Shown: positions 16,739-28,148, numbered from the stretch's first letter. The stretch: 29,361 bases of DNA from Lachnospiraceae bacterium (GCA_017652545.1 JAGCAV010000035.1:1-29361); one strand, 5' to 3'. Program-made: numbers and translations. Notes: a model not told the origin generated them from the sequence alone.

Positions 16739-16767
16739 TTGTGAAAACGCCCGGCATGTGGTAAAAT
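16739..16767 (+). promoter_or_regulatory. Predicted lepA promoter
   Basis: TTGTGA (16739-16744) and TAAAAT (16762-16767) are 17 nt apart. The site is divergent from the rpsT promoter and lies 43 nt upstream of the lepA start. Confidence 0.65.
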
Positions 16768-16809
16768 CCCGTTTGATAAGAAACACAGATATATCAATCG
16801 GAGGAAACA

Positions 16810-18627
16810 ATGCCGCAAACTGACCAGAGCAAAATCAGGAACTTCTGCATCATTGCCCATATAGATCACGGAAAATCAACCCTTGCGGACCGCATCATCG
16901 AAAAGACCGGTCTTCTGACCAGCCGCGAGATGCAGGCGCAGGTGCTCGACAATATGGAGCTGGAACGGGAGAGGGGCATCACGATCAAGTCCCAGTCCGT
17001 GCGCATTATCTACAAGGCAAAAGATGGCCAGGAGTATATTTTCAACCTGATCGACACCCCGGGACATGTGGATTTCAACTATGAAGTGTCCAGATCCCTG
17101 GCCGCCTGTGACGGCGCGATTCTTGTGGTGGATGCCGCGCAGGGTATTGAAGCGCAGACACTGGCCAATGTTTATCTGGCCCTGGATCACGACCTTGACG
17201 TTTTTCCCGTCATCAACAAGATCGACCTGCCCAGCGCGGATCCGGAACGGGTCATCAACGAAATCGAGGACATCATAGGGATCGAGGCACAGGACGCGCC
17301 GCGTATTTCCGCCAAGACGGGTGAAAATGTGGAAGATGTGCTGGAAGCCATTGTGGAGAAGATTCCGGCACCCGAAGGGGATCCCGACGCGCCGCTGAAG
17401 GCGCTGATCTTCGATTCCCTGTATGATTCCTACAAGGGTGTCATTGTCTTCTGCAGACTGCGGGAGGGCAGCGTCAGAAAAGGAACACGGATCCGCATGA
17501 TGGCGACCGGCGCCGAGGCGGACGTGGTGGAAGTCGGCTATTTCGGGGCCGGCGCCTTCATACCCTGTGAAGAGCTTTCCGCCGGGATGGTGGGATATCT
17601 GACAGCCAGCCTGAAGAATGTGAAGGATACGCGGGTGGGCGACACCGTGACGGATGCGAACCGCCCCTGCGAGCAGCCGCTTCCGGGATATAAAAAGGTA
17701 ACGCCGATGGTATACTGCGGCATGTATCCTGCTGATGCGGCCAAATATCAGGATCTTCGGGACGCGCTTGAAAAACTGCAGCTCAACGACGCGTCGCTCC
17801 AGTTTGAGCCGGAGACATCCATTGCCCTGGGTTTCGGTTTCCGCTGCGGTTTTCTTGGACTTCTTCATCTGGAGATCATTCAGGAACGGCTGGAAAGAGA
17901 ATATAACCTTGATCTGGTGACGACAGCGCCGGGCGTTGTCTACAAGATCCATAAGACCGACGGGACAGTCATGGATCTGACCAATCCGTCCAACCTGCCG
18001 GATCCCTCCGAGATCGAATATATGGAAGAGCCTTTTGTCAGCGCTGAGATCATGGTGACAAAGGAGTTCGTCGGCTCCATCATGGAACTGTGCCAGGAAC
18101 GCAGAGGAATCTATATCAGCATGGAATATATGGAGGAGACCAGGGCGCTGATCCGGTATGAACTTCCGCTGAACGAGATCATCTACGATTTCTTTGACGC
18201 GCTCAAGTCCAGGTCCAGAGGCTATGCATCTTTCGATTATGAGATGAAAGAATATGTTCAGTCGCCTCTCGTCAAAATGGATATCCTGGTCAATCATGAA
18301 GAGGTGGATGCCCTGTCCTTTATCGTCCATGCGGATACAGCCTATGAGCGCGGCCGCAGGATGTGCGAGCGCCTCAAGGATGAGATCCCGCGCCATCTGT
18401 TCGAGATTCCGATCCAGGCGGCTGTGGGCGGCAGGATCATTGCCAGGGAGACGGTGCGGGCCATGCGCAAGGATGTCCTGGCCAAGTGCTACGGCGGAGA
18501 CATTACCCGAAAGAAGAAACTGCTGGAGAAGCAGAAGGAAGGCAAGAAGCGGATGCGCCAGATCGGAAACGTGGAGATTCCGCAGAAAGCGTTTATGAGC
18601 GTGCTGAAACTGGACGAAGGGAAATAA
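16810..18627 (+). CDS. lepA: Elongation factor 4 (back-translocating GTPase LepA)
   Basis: This 605-residue ribosome-associated GTPase is of normal length. The G1 motif AHIDHGKST is at residues 16-24, then DTPGHVDF (G3) and NKIDLP (G4). The EF-G-like domains follow, with [23 protein letters not shown] and the LepA-specific C-terminus, including [22 protein letters not shown] (split by one residue here from the usual pattern). ATG 16810 has GGAGG at 16800-16804. HemW follows after 7 nt, the usual Firmicute order. Confidence 0.97.
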   Translation: MPQTDQSKIRNFCIIAHIDHGKSTLADRIIEKTGLLTSREMQAQVLDNMELERERGITIKSQSVRIIYKAKDGQEYIFNLIDTPGHVDFNYEVSRSLAACDGAILVVDAAQGIEAQTLANVYLALDHDLDVFPVINKIDLPSADPERVINEIEDIIGIEAQDAPRISAKTGENVEDVLEAIVEKIPAPEGDPDAPLKALIFDSLYDSYKGVIVFCRLREGSVRKGTRIRMMATGAEADVVEVGYFGAGAFIPCEELSAGMVGYLTASLKNVKDTRVGDTVTDANRPCEQPLPGYKKVTPMVYCGMYPADAAKYQDLRDALEKLQLNDASLQFEPETSIALGFGFRCGFLGLLHLEIIQERLEREYNLDLVTTAPGVVYKIHKTDGTVMDLTNPSNLPDPSEIEYMEEPFVSAEIMVTKEFVGSIMELCQERRGIYISMEYMEETRALIRYELPLNEIIYDFFDALKSRSRGYASFDYEMKEYVQSPLVKMDILVNHEEVDALSFIVHADTAYERGRRMCERLKDEIPRHLFEIPIQAAVGGRIIARETVRAMRKDVLAKCYGGDITRKKKLLEKQKEGKKRMRQIGNVEIPQKAFMSVLKLDEGK

Positions 18628-18634
18628 CAGAACA

Positions 18635-19879
18635 TTGGACAGGACTGAATTGGGGATATATATACATATCCCCTTTTGTATTCGAAAATGCGCATACTGT
18701 GACTTTCTTTCGTTTCCCGCAGGAGAGGAGCTGAGGGAGGCGTATGTAAATGCGCTCTGCCGGGAGATCGAAGGCTGGAATACCGACGGGAATGCCTGGC
18801 TGGCGGGACTGCGCAAAAAGGGCAGCAGCCCGGACGGCACCCGGAAGAGCAGCAGTCCGGCCAGCGGCCAGCTTCATGCGGCCAGCGTATTCTTCGGAGG
18901 CGGCACGCCTTCCCTGCTGGAACCGGAACAGACCGGGAGGATCCTGGAGGCTGTAAGACGGTCGTTTGTCTGTCCGGAGCAGGCGGAGACAACCATGGAG
19001 TGCAACCCCGGCACCCTGACAGCCGGGAAGCTGCGATCGCTCCGGGAAATGGGAATCAACCGGCTGTCCATCGGGCTCCAGTCAGCGAGTGACGCCGAAC
19101 TGAAGCGCCTCGGCCGTATCCATGACCGGAAGACATTTGAAGAAAACTATTACGCTGCGAGAGATGCCGGATTTACCAATATCAATATTGATCTGATGAG
19201 CGCACTTCCCGGGCAGACGGTGGAGGACTGGGAAAGAACGCTGGCCTGCACGGCGGGTCTTACTCCGCCTCCCGAGCATATTTCCGCCTACAGCCTGATC
19301 ATCGAGGAGGGAACGCCTTTTTATACCCTTTATGGTGAGGGGGGAGATCATCACGGACTGCTTCCGTCAGAAGAAGACGAACGCAGAATGTATCATCTGA
19401 CGCGGGATTTCCTTATGTCATGCGGGTATCACCGGTATGAGATCTCAAACTATGCCCGGGAGGGGTATGAATGCGTTCACAACCTGGGGTACTGGAAGCG
19501 GCGCAGCTATCTGGGCTTCGGGCTGGGAGCCGCTTCCTGCATGGGCCGGATCAGATGGAGCAACACCCGGGATATGGAAGCATACCTGCAGTCGTTCGGG
19601 CAGAGCCTGCATGAAACAGACCGCTGCAGGACGGATATCCAGGTACTGTCCCGGCAGGAACAGATCGAGGAGTGTGTGTTCCTGGGACTTCGCATGACAA
19701 AGGGGATCGACCTTGACGCGTTTTCACGGGAATTCGGTTCCGGTTTTGAGGAGGTTTTCGGAACGAGAATCGCAAAGCTGGAAAAAGCAGGTCTTCTGCT
19801 GATCCGGGACGGATATGCCCGCGTGACGGACGAAGGCCTGGATCTGGAGGGATACGTGGAGAGAGAACTGCTCACATGA
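18635..19879 (+). CDS. hemW: Radical SAM heme chaperone HemW, TTG start
   Basis: This 414-residue protein belongs to the HemN-like radical SAM family. The iron-sulfur motif is Cys15, Cys19 and Cys22 (CIRKCAYCDF). It lacks the fourth cysteine of true HemN and has HNLGYW, both HemW features, so it is more likely a heme chaperone than a coproporphyrinogen oxidase. GGGTPS is at 88-93. Residues about 52-82 form a Ser, Gly and Lys-rich insertion that lengthens the protein beyond the usual 380 or so. No ATG occurs upstream of the cysteine motif in this frame; TTG 18635 fits, with GAAGGGA at 18615-18621 at a rather long distance. A terminator-like hairpin lies within codons 6-15. Confidence 0.93.
   Translation: MDRTELGIYIHIPFCIRKCAYCDFLSFPAGEELREAYVNALCREIEGWNTDGNAWLAGLRKKGSSPDGTRKSSSPASGQLHAASVFFGGGTPSLLEPEQTGRILEAVRRSFVCPEQAETTMECNPGTLTAGKLRSLREMGINRLSIGLQSASDAELKRLGRIHDRKTFEENYYAARDAGFTNINIDLMSALPGQTVEDWERTLACTAGLTPPPEHISAYSLIIEEGTPFYTLYGEGGDHHGLLPSEEDERRMYHLTRDFLMSCGYHRYEISNYAREGYECVHNLGYWKRRSYLGFGLGAASCMGRIRWSNTRDMEAYLQSFGQSLHETDRCRTDIQVLSRQEQIEECVFLGLRMTKGIDLDAFSREFGSGFEEVFGTRIAKLEKAGLLLIRDGYARVTDEGLDLEGYVERELLT
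18652..18677 (+). terminator. Terminator-like hairpin inside the 5' end of hemW
   Basis: GGGGATAT (18652-18659) and ATATCCCC (18666-18673) form a perfect 8-bp stem with a 6-nt loop, followed by TTTT. It begins 25 nt after the lepA stop, where a lepA terminator would be expected, but it is also hemW codons 6-15. It uses two ATA isoleucine codons, which are uncommon in this window. Confidence 0.45.
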
Positions 19880-19881
19880 AA

Positions 19882-19916
19882 AAAGGGACAGCCCCGTTGA
19901 TCGGAACTGTCCCTTT
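19882..19916. terminator. Bidirectional terminator between hemW and the SGNH gene
   Basis: AAAGGGACAG (19882-19891) and CTGTCCCTTT (19907-19916) form a perfect 10-bp stem. On the minus strand it is followed by a run of T residues (complement of the A run at 19879-19884), so it is strongest for the minus-strand gene but can serve hemW too. Confidence 0.85.
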
Positions 19917-19920
19917 CTGC

Positions 19921-20934
19921 TTACTGCTTTTTCATTTTTTCGACTGACAGAACCGCGTAGTCATGGATTCTGCGGTACTGCTTCTGGGAATAGTGGACAC
20001 CGTCCACATCTTCAAATCCGCCCCGGAGCATCCAGGAGCAGGTATCGATATACTGATCCGGATAGGCTGCCTGCAGCGACCTGTTGAAGGCGAGTACATC
20101 AGAGAGCGGCACGTGGGGGGATTCCTCAGTGACCGGGTTGACGGACATATAGAAGAAATCCGTATCCGGGTAACCGACCTCGATGCTGTGATAGACTTCG
20201 ATATATGCCCGGATCGCGTCGCAGTCATTGACACCGAAGTTGAAGACGACAGGCACACCGGGGTTGGCGCGGATCGCCGCGTCCAGCAGGTCGATCCCGT
20301 ATTCGATCAGCCAGTTGTATCCCTCGCCTTCTGCACCGATATAGATACATTCATCATCTATCTTGGCTTCAGCACCGCCCATTCCGACTGTCCTGGAGTC
20401 GCCGACGAAGATCACTTTATGCTTTGAACCGGCGACTTTTTTCAGTTCCCTGACGGACCAGAACCCGGGCAGATCCGTCTCGGGCAGATTCCCGTACGCG
20501 TCACTTTCCGATTCGATAACGGTCTCGGACAGCAGCTCTGTGGGGAAGATCTTCTCAGAAACATGTTCTGTTTCCTCTGTCAGGCGTTCCGATACGCTCT
20601 CTCCGGGAACCGCTTCCGTCATTTCCTGCACGGTGCCTGCGCCAAATTCCGTGAGGCTCTCGACCGCCGGTTCAAATTCTTCCGTGAGGCTCTCCAGCAA
20701 TTCCGAAAGCTGTTCGGGTGTCATGTTCTGAAGATCCTCAGCTGTGTAAAGAGGATGATCAAGAACCGCATTGATCAGGGCATCCTTCTCTTCAAGGATG
20801 GAGAGCGCGCGGTCGGTCTCATCCAGGATCAGATCTGTCTGCCACTTCAGCCAGACAGTGATGCCGGCCAGAGCAAGCAGGCACAGCAGCAGCAGAAGTG
20901 CAGGGATCAGCGGCAGACGGTTTTTTTTCTTCAT
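19921..20934 (-). CDS. Membrane-anchored SGNH/GDSL hydrolase-like protein with acidic stalk
   Basis: This 337-residue protein starts with basic residues and one hydrophobic helix (about 9-29), an N-terminal anchor that puts the rest outside. Residues about 33-150 are rich in Glu, Thr, Ser and Leu, probably a stalk. The C-terminal domain carries the SGNH pattern: VIFVGDSRTVGM with Ser180, FNFGVNDCD with Asn236, and DGVHYS with Asp311 and His314. Such enzymes are esterases, lipases or deacetylases, some acting on cell-wall polymers; the substrate here is unknown. The start ATG has GAGGG upstream. It is a single-gene unit between hemW and hrcA, with its own promoter and terminator. Confidence 0.8.
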   Translation of the reverse strand: MKKKNRLPLIPALLLLLCLLALAGITVWLKWQTDLILDETDRALSILEEKDALINAVLDHPLYTAEDLQNMTPEQLSELLESLTEEFEPAVESLTEFGAGTVQEMTEAVPGESVSERLTEETEHVSEKIFPTELLSETVIESESDAYGNLPETDLPGFWSVRELKKVAGSKHKVIFVGDSRTVGMGGAEAKIDDECIYIGAEGEGYNWLIEYGIDLLDAAIRANPGVPVVFNFGVNDCDAIRAYIEVYHSIEVGYPDTDFFYMSVNPVTEESPHVPLSDVLAFNRSLQAAYPDQYIDTCSWMLRGGFEDVDGVHYSQKQYRRIHDYAVLSVEKMKKQ

Positions 20935-20978
20935 AAGTAAAATCCCTCTGGTCTACGATATCTTTTCTCTTATTTAGA

Positions 20979-21006
20979 ATGATAACAGAAAAAAAGCATT
21001 AGTCAA
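20979..21006 (-). promoter_or_regulatory. Predicted promoter of the SGNH hydrolase gene
   Basis: On the minus strand, TTGACT (complement of 21001-21006) and TATCAT (complement of 20979-20984) are 16 nt apart. It lies 45 nt upstream of the start codon. Confidence 0.65.
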
Positions 21007-21086
21007 ATACAGTCGCCTGTCCGGCCTGAAAAAGACACCTGTTCCGGTCATATTCATCGTGCGGAATGAAATATTTCAAAAAACAG

Positions 21087-21115
21087 TTGACAAACGCTCC
21101 GGCAGGACATATTAT
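21087..21115 (+). promoter_or_regulatory. Sigma-A promoter of the hrcA-grpE-dnaK-dnaJ operon
   Basis: TTGACA (21087-21092) and TATTAT (21110-21115) are 17 nt apart. The predicted start near 21122 is a few bases before the CIRCE operator, the standard layout for HrcA-controlled operons. Confidence 0.88.
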
Positions 21116-21128
21116 ACGGTCATGGGTA

Positions 21129-21155
21129 TTAGCACTCCAATGCAACGAGTGCTAA
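21129..21155 (+). promoter_or_regulatory. CIRCE operator (HrcA binding site)
   Basis: TTAGCACTC (21129-21137), a 9-nt spacer and GAGTGCTAA (21147-21155) match the CIRCE consensus at every arm position. HrcA should bind here and repress the operon, including its own gene, until heat shock. Confidence 0.98.
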
Positions 21156-21182
21156 CAATCCAAAAAACGGGAGGACAAAGGG

Positions 21183-22211
21183 ATGCAGATGGATGAACGC
21201 AAATGGACGATCTTAAAAGCGATCATCAAGACGTATCTGGAGACCGGGGAGCCGGTAGGGTCCAGAACCATTTCAAAATATACGGATCTGAACCTGAGTT
21301 CGGCGACCATCCGCAACGAGATGTCCGATCTGGAGGAGATGGGATATATCCTGCAGCCTCACACCTCGGCAGGCCGTATTCCCTCCGATGCCGGTTACCG
21401 GTTCTATGTTGACCATATGATGGAGGAGAAGGATCAGGAAGTCGCCGAGATGAAGGAGATGATGCTCCAGCGTCAGGACAGGATGGAACTGATGCTCAAG
21501 CAGGTCGTCAAGTACCTTGCGGTGAACACCAATTACGCGACGATGATCACCGGGCCTGTATATCATCAGACCAAGCTGAAATTCATCCAGCTGTCAGTTG
21601 TCAACGAAACCCAGATCCTGGCTGTGATCGTGACGGAGGCCAATGTCGTCAAGAACAAGATCATCGAGATCGAGCACGGACTGGACAGGGAGACGATCCT
21701 GAAGCTGAATGTGCTGCTCAATACAAGCCTGAACGGTCTGACACTGGAACAGATCAATCTCGGCACGATCGCGGCACTGAAGGAAGAAGCCGGCATACAC
21801 TCGGATGTGATCGGAAAAGTTCTGGACATCGTGGCGGAAGCCATCAGCCAGGAAGAGGATGTGGAGATCTATACAAGCGGTGCCACCAACTTCTTCAAGT
21901 ATCCGGAGCTGTCGGACAGCGAAAAGGCCAGCGAGCTGATCAGCACCTTTGAGGAGAAACATCCGCTGGCACAGCTGATGAGCGGCTCTGAGGGACAGGA
22001 TGAGAACGGCATTCAGGTGTATATCGGTCAGGAAGCACCGCTCGCGACCATGCGGGACTGCTCGGTCGTAACGGCTTCCTATGATCTGGGCGGCGGCATG
22101 TACGGACGGATCGGTATTGTCGGACCCAAGCGTATGGACTATGAGAAAGTAGTGAGTGTTCTTCGGAACATAACATCCCGGCTTGATGAGATCTATAAAA
22201 AAGACGAATAG
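21183..22211 (+). CDS. hrcA: Heat-inducible transcription repressor HrcA
   Basis: This 342-residue repressor binds the CIRCE element 28 nt upstream of its own start. The N-terminal winged-helix domain includes ETGEPVGSRTISKY and SSATIRNEMSDLEEMGYILQPHTSAGRIPSDAGYR (here given as two parts of one region, residues 38-72). The C-terminal part holds VVTASYDLGGGMYGRIGIVGPKRMDY, also a family signature. ATG 21183 has GGAGG about 10 nt upstream; ATG 21189 is an alternative. The normal HrcA cycle depends on GroEL; no groESL genes are in the window. Confidence 0.97.
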   Translation: MQMDERKWTILKAIIKTYLETGEPVGSRTISKYTDLNLSSATIRNEMSDLEEMGYILQPHTSAGRIPSDAGYRFYVDHMMEEKDQEVAEMKEMMLQRQDRMELMLKQVVKYLAVNTNYATMITGPVYHQTKLKFIQLSVVNETQILAVIVTEANVVKNKIIEIEHGLDRETILKLNVLLNTSLNGLTLEQINLGTIAALKEEAGIHSDVIGKVLDIVAEAISQEEDVEIYTSGATNFFKYPELSDSEKASELISTFEEKHPLAQLMSGSEGQDENGIQVYIGQEAPLATMRDCSVVTASYDLGGGMYGRIGIVGPKRMDYEKVVSVLRNITSRLDEIYKKDE

Positions 22212-22247
22212 TCGGGAAAGATATGAAGGAACTGAGGAGACAACAGC

Positions 22248-23009
22248 ATGGCACAGATCAATATAGAAGACGCGCGCGAAGAACGGGAGATCCGGGATCA
22301 GGAATGCGCGCAGGAGACAGAAAATGTACCCGAAGCAGATGAAACGGCTGCCGGGGAGCAGACAGAAGAAATCAGCCCCGAAGAATTGAATGAAGAAGCG
22401 GATTTGGCCGAAACGTCCGAGGAGACGGGGGAGGAGGCTGAAGCCGGGACAGAAGAAAAAGAAGCCGGGGAAGGAGAAGAAGCAAGCACCCGCGAGGAGG
22501 CCTGTGATCAGGCAGAGGCGGACGCCGGACAGAAAGAAGGCGGGATCAAAGGCTTCTTCAGGAAAAAAGATAAAAAAGACAAGAAGGATCAGCAGATCGA
22601 GGAGCTGACCGACAGGGTGAAGCGCCAGATGGCGGAATTCGACAATTTCCGGAAGCGTACCGAAAAGGAAAAAGCCGCCATGTATGAGATAGGCGCGAAG
22701 AGTGTGATCGAGAAGATCCTTCCCGTTGTGGACAACTTTGAAAGAGGGCTTGCCACTGAAGAGAACAAAGAGGATCCTTTTGTGGAAGGCATGCAGAAGA
22801 TCTACAAGCAGCTGATGACAACACTGGAATCACTTGACGTAAAGCCGATCGATGCTGTGGGAAAGGAGTTCAACCCGGACCTGCACAATGCAGTGATGCA
22901 TGTGGATGACGAGAACGTCGGAGAGAATATTGTTGTCGAAGAACTGCAGAAGGGTTATATGTATCGGGACAGTGTTGTCAGATACAGCATGGTAAAGGTC
23001 GCAAACTAA
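22248..23009 (+). CDS. grpE: Nucleotide exchange factor GrpE with long acidic N-terminal extension
   Basis: This 253-residue cofactor releases ADP from DnaK. Residues about 1-95 are highly rich in Glu and Ala, followed by a basic patch GFFRKKDKKDKKD at about 101-113. The conserved coiled coil starts near IEELTDRVKRQMAEFDNFRKR, and the beta-wing domain ends with QKGYMYRDSVVRYSMVKVAN. The extension makes it about 50 residues longer than a typical GrpE; it is likely disordered. It follows hrcA after 36 nt, with GAGGAGA upstream of the ATG. Confidence 0.96.
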   Translation: MAQINIEDAREEREIRDQECAQETENVPEADETAAGEQTEEISPEELNEEADLAETSEETGEEAEAGTEEKEAGEGEEASTREEACDQAEADAGQKEGGIKGFFRKKDKKDKKDQQIEELTDRVKRQMAEFDNFRKRTEKEKAAMYEIGAKSVIEKILPVVDNFERGLATEENKEDPFVEGMQKIYKQLMTTLESLDVKPIDAVGKEFNPDLHNAVMHVDDENVGENIVVEELQKGYMYRDSVVRYSMVKVAN

Positions 23010-23062
23010 GAAGCTGGCTGACAATATCAGATTTGGAATTCAGACTTTTTTCAGATATATAA

Positions 23063-24964
<1,902 letters not shown>

Positions 24965-25079
24965 GACCTGATCCGGATCAACCGGCAGAGTGAAGTGTGG
25001 AGAGTCAGGAGCGGAGCTGAAAGCTTCAGGATTTTTCCCATCCGAACTGAGCGATTATACAGAATATAAAAAATGTAAG

Positions 25080-25105
25080 GGAAACGCTGAGTATTCAGCG
25101 TTTCC
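25080..25105 (+). terminator. Hairpin between dnaK and dnaJ (partial terminator or processing site)
   Basis: GGAAACGCTGA (25080-25090) and TCAGCGTTTCC (25095-25105) form a perfect 11-bp stem with loop GTAT, followed by only three T residues. It lies 22 nt before the dnaJ start. The short T run suggests partial termination or a stabiliser of the upstream dnaK message, giving less DnaJ than DnaK. Confidence 0.6.
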
Positions 25106-25127
25106 TTTGCGAGGGTAAAGGATCAAT

Positions 25128-26333
25128 ATGGCAGAACAGAAGAGAGACTATTATGAGGTGCTGGGGGTTGACAAGAACGCTGATGACAATGCGCTGAAAC
25201 ATGCCTACCGTGCCCTTGCGAAGAAATATCATCCTGATATGAACCCCGGTGACAAGGAAGCCGAGAAAAAGTTCAAGGAGGCTTCCGAAGCCTATGCTGT
25301 CCTAAGCGATCCCGAAAAGAGGCGCCAGTACGACCAGTTCGGACATGCAGCCTTTGACGGAACAGGCGGCCCCGGCGGGTTTGGCGGTTTCGATTTCTCC
25401 GGCGACATGAGCGATATATTCGGGGATCTTTTCGGAGATCTGTTCGGCGGCGGAAGAACAAGACGCAGCCCCAATGCCCCGATGCAGGGTGAGAATCTGC
25501 GTGCCAGCGTACGCATTACCTTCGAGGAAGCGGTTCACGGCTGCGAGAAAGAGATCTCCATCAATCAGAAAGACCCGTGTACAACCTGCGGCGGAAACGG
25601 AGCAAAACCCGGTACGTCACCTGTGACCTGCCCGAAATGTCAGGGTAAGGGACAGGTCATCTATTCGCAGCAGTCGATCTTCGGCATGATGCAGAACGTT
25701 CAGACCTGCCCGGATTGCCGCGGCAGCGGAAAGATCGTCAGAGACCGGTGTCCGTCCTGCGGCGGAAGCGGCTATAAGACGACCCGGAAGAAGATCTCTG
25801 TTTCTGTTCCTGCCGGTATTGACAACGGACAGAGCATCCGGCTGCGCGGTCAGGGAGAACCCGGAACCAACGGCGGGCCGAGAGGAGATCTGCTTGTTCA
25901 GATCCTGGTTTCCGACAGTCCGGAGTTTGCCAGACAGGATATGGACATCTATTCTGCTGTGGAGATCAGTTTTGCCCAGGCGGCATTCGGAGACGATGTA
26001 CGGATCAAGACCGTGGATGGCGACGTGATCTATACCGTCAAGGCAGGGACCCAGCCGGGAACCCGTGTACGGCTGCGCGGAAAGGGCGTTCCTTCTCTGC
26101 GGAACAGTACGGTCAGAGGAGATCACTATGTCACATTGAATGTGAAAGTCCCCACGAAGATGAATGATGAAGCAAAGCGCGCCCTCCGTGCGTTTGATGA
26201 AGCAACAGGCAATTCGCTCCGGCAGGCGGAGACCTCTTCCGAATCTGACGGAAAGGGCAGCGGCGAGAAACCCAAAAAGAAAGGCTTCTTCAATAAGCTG
26301 AAGGAAGGCCTGGATGAAGCATTTGACGACTGA
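25128..26333 (+). CDS. dnaJ: Chaperone protein DnaJ (Hsp40)
   Basis: This 401-residue type I co-chaperone stimulates DnaK. The J domain (about 1-70) has HPD at 35-37. A Gly/Phe-rich region follows ([20 protein letters not shown]), then four zinc-binding CxxCxGxG repeats: [24 protein letters not shown] and CPSCGGSG. The C-terminal substrate-binding domains follow, with RLRGQGEPG and [10 protein letters not shown]. The last 20 residues, [19 protein letters not shown], could form an amphipathic helix; Firmicute DnaJ proteins often end in a similar way. Confidence 0.97.
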   Translation: MAEQKRDYYEVLGVDKNADDNALKHAYRALAKKYHPDMNPGDKEAEKKFKEASEAYAVLSDPEKRRQYDQFGHAAFDGTGGPGGFGGFDFSGDMSDIFGDLFGDLFGGGRTRRSPNAPMQGENLRASVRITFEEAVHGCEKEISINQKDPCTTCGGNGAKPGTSPVTCPKCQGKGQVIYSQQSIFGMMQNVQTCPDCRGSGKIVRDRCPSCGGSGYKTTRKKISVSVPAGIDNGQSIRLRGQGEPGTNGGPRGDLLVQILVSDSPEFARQDMDIYSAVEISFAQAAFGDDVRIKTVDGDVIYTVKAGTQPGTRVRLRGKGVPSLRNSTVRGDHYVTLNVKVPTKMNDEAKRALRAFDEATGNSLRQAETSSESDGKGSGEKPKKKGFFNKLKEGLDEAFDD

Positions 26334-26427
26334 TCAGGTGCCTGAGTTCCTGCAATTAAGCATGTTTCGGACGGATCGGCATGAGCAGATTCTAAAAAAA
26401 CAGTAAATGAGTGAAATACTGGGTGAC

Positions 26428-26487
26428 TTTGCAGGGAAAATGCGTTAAGATAATAATGGAATGGTTCGCATGCGGGCCATGAAACCA
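26428..26487 (+). promoter_or_regulatory. Predicted pckA promoter and adjoining imperfect inverted repeat
   Basis: TTTGCA (26428-26433) and TAATAA (26451-26456) are 17 nt apart; a one-base shift (TTGCAG, AATAAT) is equally good. Directly downstream, TGGTT and CATG (26462-26472) pair with CATG and AACCA (26478-26487), a 9-bp stem with a small asymmetric bulge and loop CGGGC. It sits at the expected transcription start, so it could be an operator or a 5' mRNA stem. A second possible -10, TACAAT near 26503, has no good -35. Confidence 0.45.
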
Positions 26488-26534
26488 GGAAATGCAGCTG
26501 TAGTACAATATTTTATAAAGAGAGGTTTAACAAA

Positions 26535-28148
26535 ATGGCAGTACTTGATCTGACAAAGTATGGCATCACCGGCACCACTGAGATCGTCCACAATCCTTCA
26601 TGGGAGTTCCTGTATGAGGAAGAGATGAAGCCCGAACTGGAAGGCTTTGACAAGGGCGTTATGACGGAGCTTGGCGCTGTCAATGTCATGACCGGTATCT
26701 TCACCGGACGTTCCCCGAAAGACAAATACATCGTCATGGATGAGAACTCAAAGGACACCGTATGGTGGACAACCGATGAGTACAAGAACGACAACCATCC
26801 CATGAGCGAAGAAACCTGGGCTGTTGTGAAAGATCTTGCCAGGAAAGAGCTTTCCAACAAGAGGCTGTTTGTGGTTGACTGCTTCTGCGGTGCCAACAAG
26901 GATACCCGCATGGGCGTTCGCTTCATCGTTGAGGTTGCATGGCAGGCTCACTTCATCAAGAACATGTTCATCATCCCCACGGATGAAGAGCTTGAAGCTT
27001 TCGAGCCGGATTTCGTCTGCTACAACGCTTCCAAGGCTAAAGTCGACAATTACAAAGAGCTCGGCCTTAACTCTGAGACCGTGGCCGCTTTCAACATCAC
27101 CAGCCACGAGCAGGTTATCCTGAACACCTGGTACGGCGGCGAGATGAAGAAGGGCCTCTTCTCCATGATGAACTACTACCTGCCGCTGAAGGGCATTGCT
27201 TCCATGCACTGCTCCGCCAACACCGATATGAACGGCGAGAACACCGCCATCTTCTTCGGTCTGTCCGGCACCGGCAAGACCACTCTGTCCACCGATCCCA
27301 AGAGACTGCTGATCGGCGATGACGAGCACGGCTGGGATGACAACGGCGTGTTCAACTTCGAGGGCGGCTGCTATGCTAAGGTCATCAACCTCGACAAAGA
27401 GTCCGAGCCCGACATCTACAACGCCATCAGGAGAAACGCTCTGCTTGAGAACGTGACAGTCGATGAGAACGGCAAGATCGATTTCGCCGACAAGTCCGTC
27501 ACCGAGAACACCCGCGTTTCCTATCCGATCGAGTTCATCGACAAGATCGTCAAGAACGTGCGTCCGATCAGCGCAGGCCCCGCAGCCGACAATGTCATCT
27601 TCCTGTCAGCTGACGCCTTCGGTGTTCTTCCGCCCGTGTCCATCCTGACTCCGGAACAGACACAGTACTACTTCCTGTCCGGTTTCACAGCAAAACTGGC
27701 AGGCACCGAGCGCGGCATCACAGAGCCGACCCCGACCTTCTCCGCATGCTTCGGCCAGGCATTCCTGGAGCTGCATCCCACCAAGTACGGTGAGGAACTC
27801 GTTAAGAGAATGGAGAAATCCGGCGCCAAGGCATATCTGGTGAACACCGGCTGGAACGGATCCGGCAAGCGTATCTCCATCAAGGATACCCGCGGCATCA
27901 TCGACGCGATCCTGAATGGCGACGTGCTGAAAGCTCCGACCAAGATGATCCCGCTGTTCAACCTCGAGGTTCCGACAGAGCTTCCGGGTGTTGATCCCGC
28001 GATCCTTGATCCGCGTGACACCTATGCAAATCCTGCTGACTGGGATGAGAAGGCGAAGGATCTGGCAGGCCGCTTCATCAAGAACTTCAAGAAGTACGAA
28101 GGCAACGAAGCAGGCAAGGCCCTTGTCGCAGCAGGTCCGCAGCTTTAA
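26535..28148 (+). CDS. pckA: Phosphoenolpyruvate carboxykinase (ATP)
   Basis: This 537-residue cytosolic enzyme interconverts oxaloacetate plus ATP with phosphoenolpyruvate, CO2 and ADP. In anaerobic fermenters it often runs in the carboxylating direction. Family marks are [15 protein letters not shown] near 53-67, the P-loop [11 protein letters not shown] at 242-252, the metal-binding [10 protein letters not shown] at 259-268, and the C-terminal [16 protein letters not shown]. The length is typical of the ATP-dependent family, not the longer GTP-dependent one. Codon use is strongly biased (many ACC, AAC, ATC, TTC codons), suggesting high expression. ATG 26535 has GAGAGG upstream. Its 3' region holds an unusual array of hairpins before the terminator. 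Confidence 0.98.
   Translation: MAVLDLTKYGITGTTEIVHNPSWEFLYEEEMKPELEGFDKGVMTELGAVNVMTGIFTGRSPKDKYIVMDENSKDTVWWTTDEYKNDNHPMSEETWAVVKDLARKELSNKRLFVVDCFCGANKDTRMGVRFIVEVAWQAHFIKNMFIIPTDEELEAFEPDFVCYNASKAKVDNYKELGLNSETVAAFNITSHEQVILNTWYGGEMKKGLFSMMNYYLPLKGIASMHCSANTDMNGENTAIFFGLSGTGKTTLSTDPKRLLIGDDEHGWDDNGVFNFEGGCYAKVINLDKESEPDIYNAIRRNALLENVTVDENGKIDFADKSVTENTRVSYPIEFIDKIVKNVRPISAGPAADNVIFLSADAFGVLPPVSILTPEQTQYYFLSGFTAKLAGTERGITEPTPTFSACFGQAFLELHPTKYGEELVKRMEKSGAKAYLVNTGWNGSGKRISIKDTRGIIDAILNGDVLKAPTKMIPLFNLEVPTELPGVDPAILDPRDTYANPADWDEKAKDLAGRFIKNFKKYEGNEAGKALVAAGPQL

Noticed and set aside
16876..18840. Open frame of 654 codons on the minus strand
   Set aside because: It is antisense to lepA, which is unambiguous; the frame is open because of codon bias and has no recognisable protein features.
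23033..23061. A separate dnaK promoter (TTGGAA, 17 nt, TATATA)
   Set aside because: The spacing is good, but transcription would start within or after the dnaK ribosome binding site, so the message would lack it.
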